Shown: positions 61,506 to 64,000 of the stretch, piece after piece
How the letters are laid out: each line of letters begins with the position of its first letter
Numbering within the stretch: the first letter of the stretch is position 1
From: Pseudoflavonifractor sp. An184
GTDB lineage: Bacteria; Bacillota; Clostridia; Oscillospirales; Oscillospiraceae
Length of the DNA stretch: 64,000 nucleotides
Direction: 5' to 3'
Assembly: GCF_002160305.1 (NCBI RefSeq)
Contig: NZ_NFKI01000003.1
Coordinates: 62,001 to 126,000 of the forward strand
Position numbers and translations under genes: made by a program
Notes under the pieces: generated by a model
Databases searched by the model: none
Told to the model about the DNA's origin: nothing
What the model saw: only the letters and a program-made list of their open reading frames with translations

Positions 61506-63209
61506 TTATTTTTTCGGGGATTCTGCTTCTGCAATTATCGTATCAATTACATCAAGTAGCGGAATGAATCTTGAGAAGTCAATCGTCTGGTAGTTTTCAT
61601 AAACATATTGGGAAAAGATTTCTTTGCCAAAGTATTTGCTATCATCAAATTTATCTTTGCGACAGAAGGTTTTTCCATCTAAATTGAGGCTTAGCAACTC
61701 GTCAGAAAACAAATCTTCAATTTCGCACTCTTCTTTACTACCTACGAGAGGAGGCGTGACCAGAAATAACTTGCTGTCCGGGATCAGACGTATATGCAGG
61801 TCGGATTTAAGCGTAGCCTTCTGCTCTGCGGTGGCATGTACGCCCTCACCCAAGAATTTTTTTAATGGCCGTTCACTCTTGGATTCATTGTCATATAGAA
61901 GTATGACAGGATTATGCTGTTCAAGACCACTCAACTGACGGAAATAGCTGTGATAAGCAGGAATTTTTTTCCCGTTGCCAGCATGATAATGATACAGGAT
62001 TTTCATAGCATCGGCACCATCCAAACTGATTCCGAAAAAATACTTCCATCTTTTTGTCCTTTTGAAGAACGAAAAATTATAGATGAAATTGCCTTCCGCA
62101 TCTTTTTGTATGAGCCGAGGATATTTAGTGTAAAGGCTCTTTAACGCAGCCTTTATATATCGAATATCGGTTTTGCCTTCTGTCACAATGACAGGTACAG
62201 TGTGAGCATAAAGGTACTTATAAAAAATAAAAGCCTGATACTGTCTCTCACGACCATTAAGATGAAAAGCGTCATGCTTAATCTCTTGTGGATCAAGAAT
62301 GTTATTATGATGATCCAGATGGTCAATAAAGGAAAAGCGCCCTTCCAGTTGCTTAATTGTTCCTGGCACGCCATCGATAAGGTATTCACCTGTAGAGTAG
62401 AGCTGATGTGCCATTGCTCTTGTTTTACGCACATAGGCGTGATTAACATTTAGCTTCTTGTTTACAATCAGGCCCGTGACTTCCTGGCGTGAATCTCTAA
62501 ATTGAAGACGGGTTTTCTTTTCATTAATAGAGAAACCAGCTCGTTTTATTGCAGCGATAGCTTCTGCTAAGAATTTCTCCTGATTTTCAACAAAGTGTCT
62601 GTCGTTGGTAGAGAAAGTTAAGTCATCAGCATATCTGGTATAGTCCAGTTTATATTTCTTGGCAACTCTTAACAGATAGATATCCATGGTCTGGCAGATC
62701 AAATTTGTAATGATTGGGGAACTGGGCGCACCCTGGGGCAAGCGCCCTTGATAGCACGTCAATTGCGCGAGAATAACAGAAACATCGTATGGGAGTTTAA
62801 AATTGTTATTCTTCTCAAAATAGCCTTGAACACGGCCAAAATGGAAGCTATCAAAAAAGTTTTCCAAGTCCAAATTAAGAACAAAACGTTTGTTTCGATG
62901 AATTTTCGCATTTGTAATAATGCTTTTCTCTTTTTCAAATGCATGAGAGATATTGGGTTTTACACCCTTTTCTTCCCAAATGCTTTTCTGATAGCACCAC
63001 AACATATTTGCGAGTTTTACTTGTAGAGCCTTCAGATGACCGGACGGGGCACAAATAGTACGGGATTCACCGTTGCGTTTTGGAATCTCAAAAGTAGTAT
63101 AATAATTATCTGGCTTTTTAATATAAAGAATATGTGTTAGCTTTTTATGGGAAATACCTAAATAATCTGCTAACTCATTTCTTGATTGGATATCGCAAAA
63201 CTTTTTCAT
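61506..63209 (-). CDS. Retron reverse transcriptase fused to TOPRIM domain (type I-C-like)
   Basis: 567 residues. Retron RT features: Asn100-Ala-Lys-Ile-His104 (the NAxxH region X motif), catalytic Asp114 in Leu-Asn-Leu-Asp, Pro-Gln-Gly-Ala-Pro-Ser-Ser, Tyr193-Ala-Asp-Asp196, and Val244-Thr-Gly246 (region Y). After about residue 335 comes a TOPRIM-like domain (Val-Thr-Glu344-Gly-Lys-Thr-Asp and a later Leu-Leu-Tyr-Asp-Asn-Glu). An RT-TOPRIM fusion is the layout of Ec67/Eco2-like retrons. GGGAGG precedes ATG 63209. The msr-msd RNA lies directly upstream. Confidence 0.88.
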   Translation of the reverse strand: MKKFCDIQSRNELADYLGISHKKLTHILYIKKPDNYYTTFEIPKRNGESRTICAPSGHLKALQVKLANMLWCYQKSIWEEKGVKPNISHAFEKEKSIITNAKIHRNKRFVLNLDLENFFDSFHFGRVQGYFEKNNNFKLPYDVSVILAQLTCYQGRLPQGAPSSPIITNLICQTMDIYLLRVAKKYKLDYTRYADDLTFSTNDRHFVENQEKFLAEAIAAIKRAGFSINEKKTRLQFRDSRQEVTGLIVNKKLNVNHAYVRKTRAMAHQLYSTGEYLIDGVPGTIKQLEGRFSFIDHLDHHNNILDPQEIKHDAFHLNGRERQYQAFIFYKYLYAHTVPVIVTEGKTDIRYIKAALKSLYTKYPRLIQKDAEGNFIYNFSFFKRTKRWKYFFGISLDGADAMKILYHYHAGNGKKIPAYHSYFRQLSGLEQHNPVILLYDNESKSERPLKKFLGEGVHATAEQKATLKSDLHIRLIPDSKLFLVTPPLVGSKEECEIEDLFSDELLSLNLDGKTFCRKDKFDDSKYFGKEIFSQYVYENYQTIDFSRFIPLLDVIDTIIAEAESPKK

Positions 63210-63216
63210 AGGGTAC

Positions 63217-63230
63217 CTCCCAAAAGGGAG
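63217..63230 (-). promoter_or_regulatory. Hairpin covering the retron RT ribosome site
   Basis: CTCCC-TTTT-GGGAG on the minus strand; the GGGAG arm is the Shine-Dalgarno sequence of the RT. It touches the last base of the a2 repeat. Folding could couple RT translation to the state of the msr-msd RNA. Confidence 0.55.
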
Positions 63231-63373
63231 AGCGTGTGGCAACTCATTATGCGGACGGATTAGTCAACATGATGAACATGTTAACATCATAACGGGAAAG
63301 GGCAATACGCTAAAGCACCACCCAGTTTGGTCAACACTTGCGAAACACAAGTACAAAATCTTGCCACACGCTC
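63230..63373 (-). ncRNA. Retron msr-msd RNA
   Basis: Bounded by a perfect 13-base inverted repeat, GAGCGTGTGGCAA (a1, 63373-63361) and TTGCCACACGCTC (a2, 63242-63230), as in all retrons. Between them: an msr hairpin ACTTG-TGTTTCG-CAAGT, a second ACCA/TGGT hairpin, then the likely msd stem GTTAACATG/CATGTTGAC. A promoter lies just upstream and the RT ATG follows a2 by 21 bases. The branching G is likely just after a1 but cannot be fixed by eye. Confidence 0.8.
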
Positions 63374-63399
63374 GTTACAGGCACTCAGCCTGCTAACAC

Positions 63400-63428
63400 A
63401 TTATACTTTCTTTCGATTATATTTTCAA
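63400..63428 (-). promoter_or_regulatory. Retron promoter
   Basis: On the minus strand TTGAAA (63428-63423), 17 bases, then a perfect TATAAT (63405-63400). Transcription would start about 20 bases before a1. Confidence 0.75.
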
Positions 63429-63470
63429 TCCAAACATCTTCCATCTGCGTAGAGGTTCTCAGTATATCCT

Positions 63471-63640
63471 CGTTAGGGATAGGTTAGGGATTTGGCGGTT
63501 TCGTCGGCTATCTTCGCTCATGCTCCCGCCGCTTTTCTGTCCCTTGAATCACCGCTGAACAGCAGTCATCAAAACTGCAAAAGTAGAACAAAAAACGCAG
63601 AAAAACCGCCTAAATAGGCGGCTTTTCTAAGGAAGGTGGT
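63471..63640. repeat. Long direct repeat, right copy
   Basis: The partner of 20029-20200, in the same orientation and with the same order: CGTTAGGGAT start, shared middle, an AAAAACGCAGAAAAACCGCC terminator stem and then a tRNA-Pro 3' end. The copies differ at many single positions, so they are not a recent duplication. Confidence 0.8.
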
Positions 63641-63712
63641 CCGAGTGACAGGATTCGAACCTGCGGCATCCTGCTCCCAAAGCAGGCGCGCTACCAACTG
63701 CGCTACACCCGG
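63637..63712 (-). tRNA. tRNA-Pro (UGG anticodon)
   Basis: A complete 76-base cloverleaf with encoded CCA: acceptor CCGGGTG/CACTCGG with one G:U, D-arm GCGC/GCGC, anticodon stem CCTGC/GCAGG around loop TTTGGGA (anticodon TGG), T-arm GCAGG-TTCGAAT-CCTGT. It is the only intact tRNA of the window and lies inside the right edge of the island. Confidence 0.95.
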
Positions 63713-63743
63713 ATATAAAGTTGTGGGGTGGCCCGGGCGTATT

Positions 63744-63782
63744 CTCCCAAAGCAAGCGCGCTACCAACTGCGCTACACCCGG
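63744..63782 (-). other. tRNA-Pro 5' half, right attachment remnant
   Basis: On the minus strand CCGGGTG, D-arm GCGC...GCGC, G, then CTTGC and the loop TTTGGGA, after which tRNA sequence ends. CTTGC pairs with GCAAG of the 3' halves at 40614 and 20195, but not with the intact tRNA's GCAGG. So it is the 5' part of the tRNA that was split by the island. Confidence 0.75.
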
Positions 63783-63922
63783 ATATGGAATTTTCCAACT
63801 GTGGTCAAATATGGGGTCAGCGCCGGTTTTTGACCAGTTACCGGCGAGGTATAAAACTCCGTCGGCCTTAGCGTCCCAGAGCTTTCCGGGATTTTAGGAA
63901 AGTACGGCTCGAACGCCGGCCT

Positions 63923-63965
63923 CACGCACCCAAATCACGTGCGCTACCAACTGCGCTACACCCGG
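63923..63965 (-). other. Second tRNA-Pro 5' half, older remnant
   Basis: Reads CCGGGTG, the D-arm, CGTGA and TTTGGGT on the minus strand; sequence beyond the anticodon loop does not form the anticodon or T stems. It derives from a different tRNA-Pro allele (CGTGA stem) and marks another, earlier insertion at the same gene. The diverged ACTGTGGTCAAA repeat follows at 63982. Confidence 0.6.
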
Positions 63966-64000
63966 ATATAAAATGATTATAACTGTGGTCAAACATGTGG

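Noticed and set aside
63923-63965. A second functional tRNA-Pro at the right end
   Set aside because: Only the 5' half folds; the anticodon 3' strand and T-arm do not pair.

Overview
The window looks like a chromosomal segment of a gut-type Clostridia bacterium, most like the Oscillospiraceae (Flavonifractor/Lawsonibacter/Pseudoflavonifractor-like). The basis is the GC-rich backbone with AGGAGG-type ribosome sites, a LarA/LDH/EtfAB lactate operon, MobP-type relaxases, and many small Clostridia-restricted families (TnpV, DUF6809-like, DUF6076-like). Family names come from recognising the translated proteins; no search was run.

Positions 1-12,400 are a worn regulatory and redox region. Intact genes are a tautomerase, two aldo/keto reductases, two LysR regulators, a Crp/Fnr regulator, a MerR-like regulator, a cupin, a cyclophilin-fold protein, an SGNH hydrolase and a metallophosphoesterase. 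Between them lie broken pieces of a flavodoxin, a third aldo/keto reductase, a carboxymuconolactone decarboxylase with a probable internal deletion, an esterase, a TOTE-type helicase, an alpha/beta hydrolase, a serine recombinase and a tyrosine integrase.

Positions 12,500-19,350 hold one well-organised metabolic unit. A minus-strand operon runs larA, a D-lactate dehydrogenase-like FAD enzyme, an acyl-CoA dehydrogenase, etfB and etfA. A GntR/FadR-type regulator is transcribed divergently. The shared intergenic region has a near-consensus promoter for each direction and three TGGTNNNACCA-type operators, so lactate-responsive control is likely.

Positions 20,000-63,800 are a stacked genomic island in a tRNA-Pro gene. 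Matching tRNA-Pro 3' halves lie at 20,195 and 40,614, a lone 5' half at 63,744, and an intact tRNA-Pro(UGG) at 63,637-63,712. Two related mobilisation modules (excisionase-like, winged-HTH, RHH/MobC-like, relaxase with Sel1 repeats, integrase) sit at 25.5-33.1 kb and 56.6-61.5 kb. The cargo is mostly anti-phage defence: a HindVP-like type II restriction-modification set with Vsr, Gabija (gajA/gajB), a type I restriction-modification operon with two unidentified extra genes, a single-chain SIR2-Argonaute protein, and a type I-C-like retron (RT-TOPRIM) whose msr-msd RNA can be located by its 13-bp a1/a2 repeat. An IS256-family element, an IS200/IS605-type element, a toxin-antitoxin pair and an ECF sigma/anti-sigma pair are also present. 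The cargo genes are visibly AT-richer than the backbone, as expected for transferred DNA.

The three strongest discoveries to follow up are the retron with its RNA and promoter, the fused SIR2-pAgo at the end of the type I RM operon, and the evidence that the second island element split a tRNA-Pro gene while carrying an intact replacement copy.
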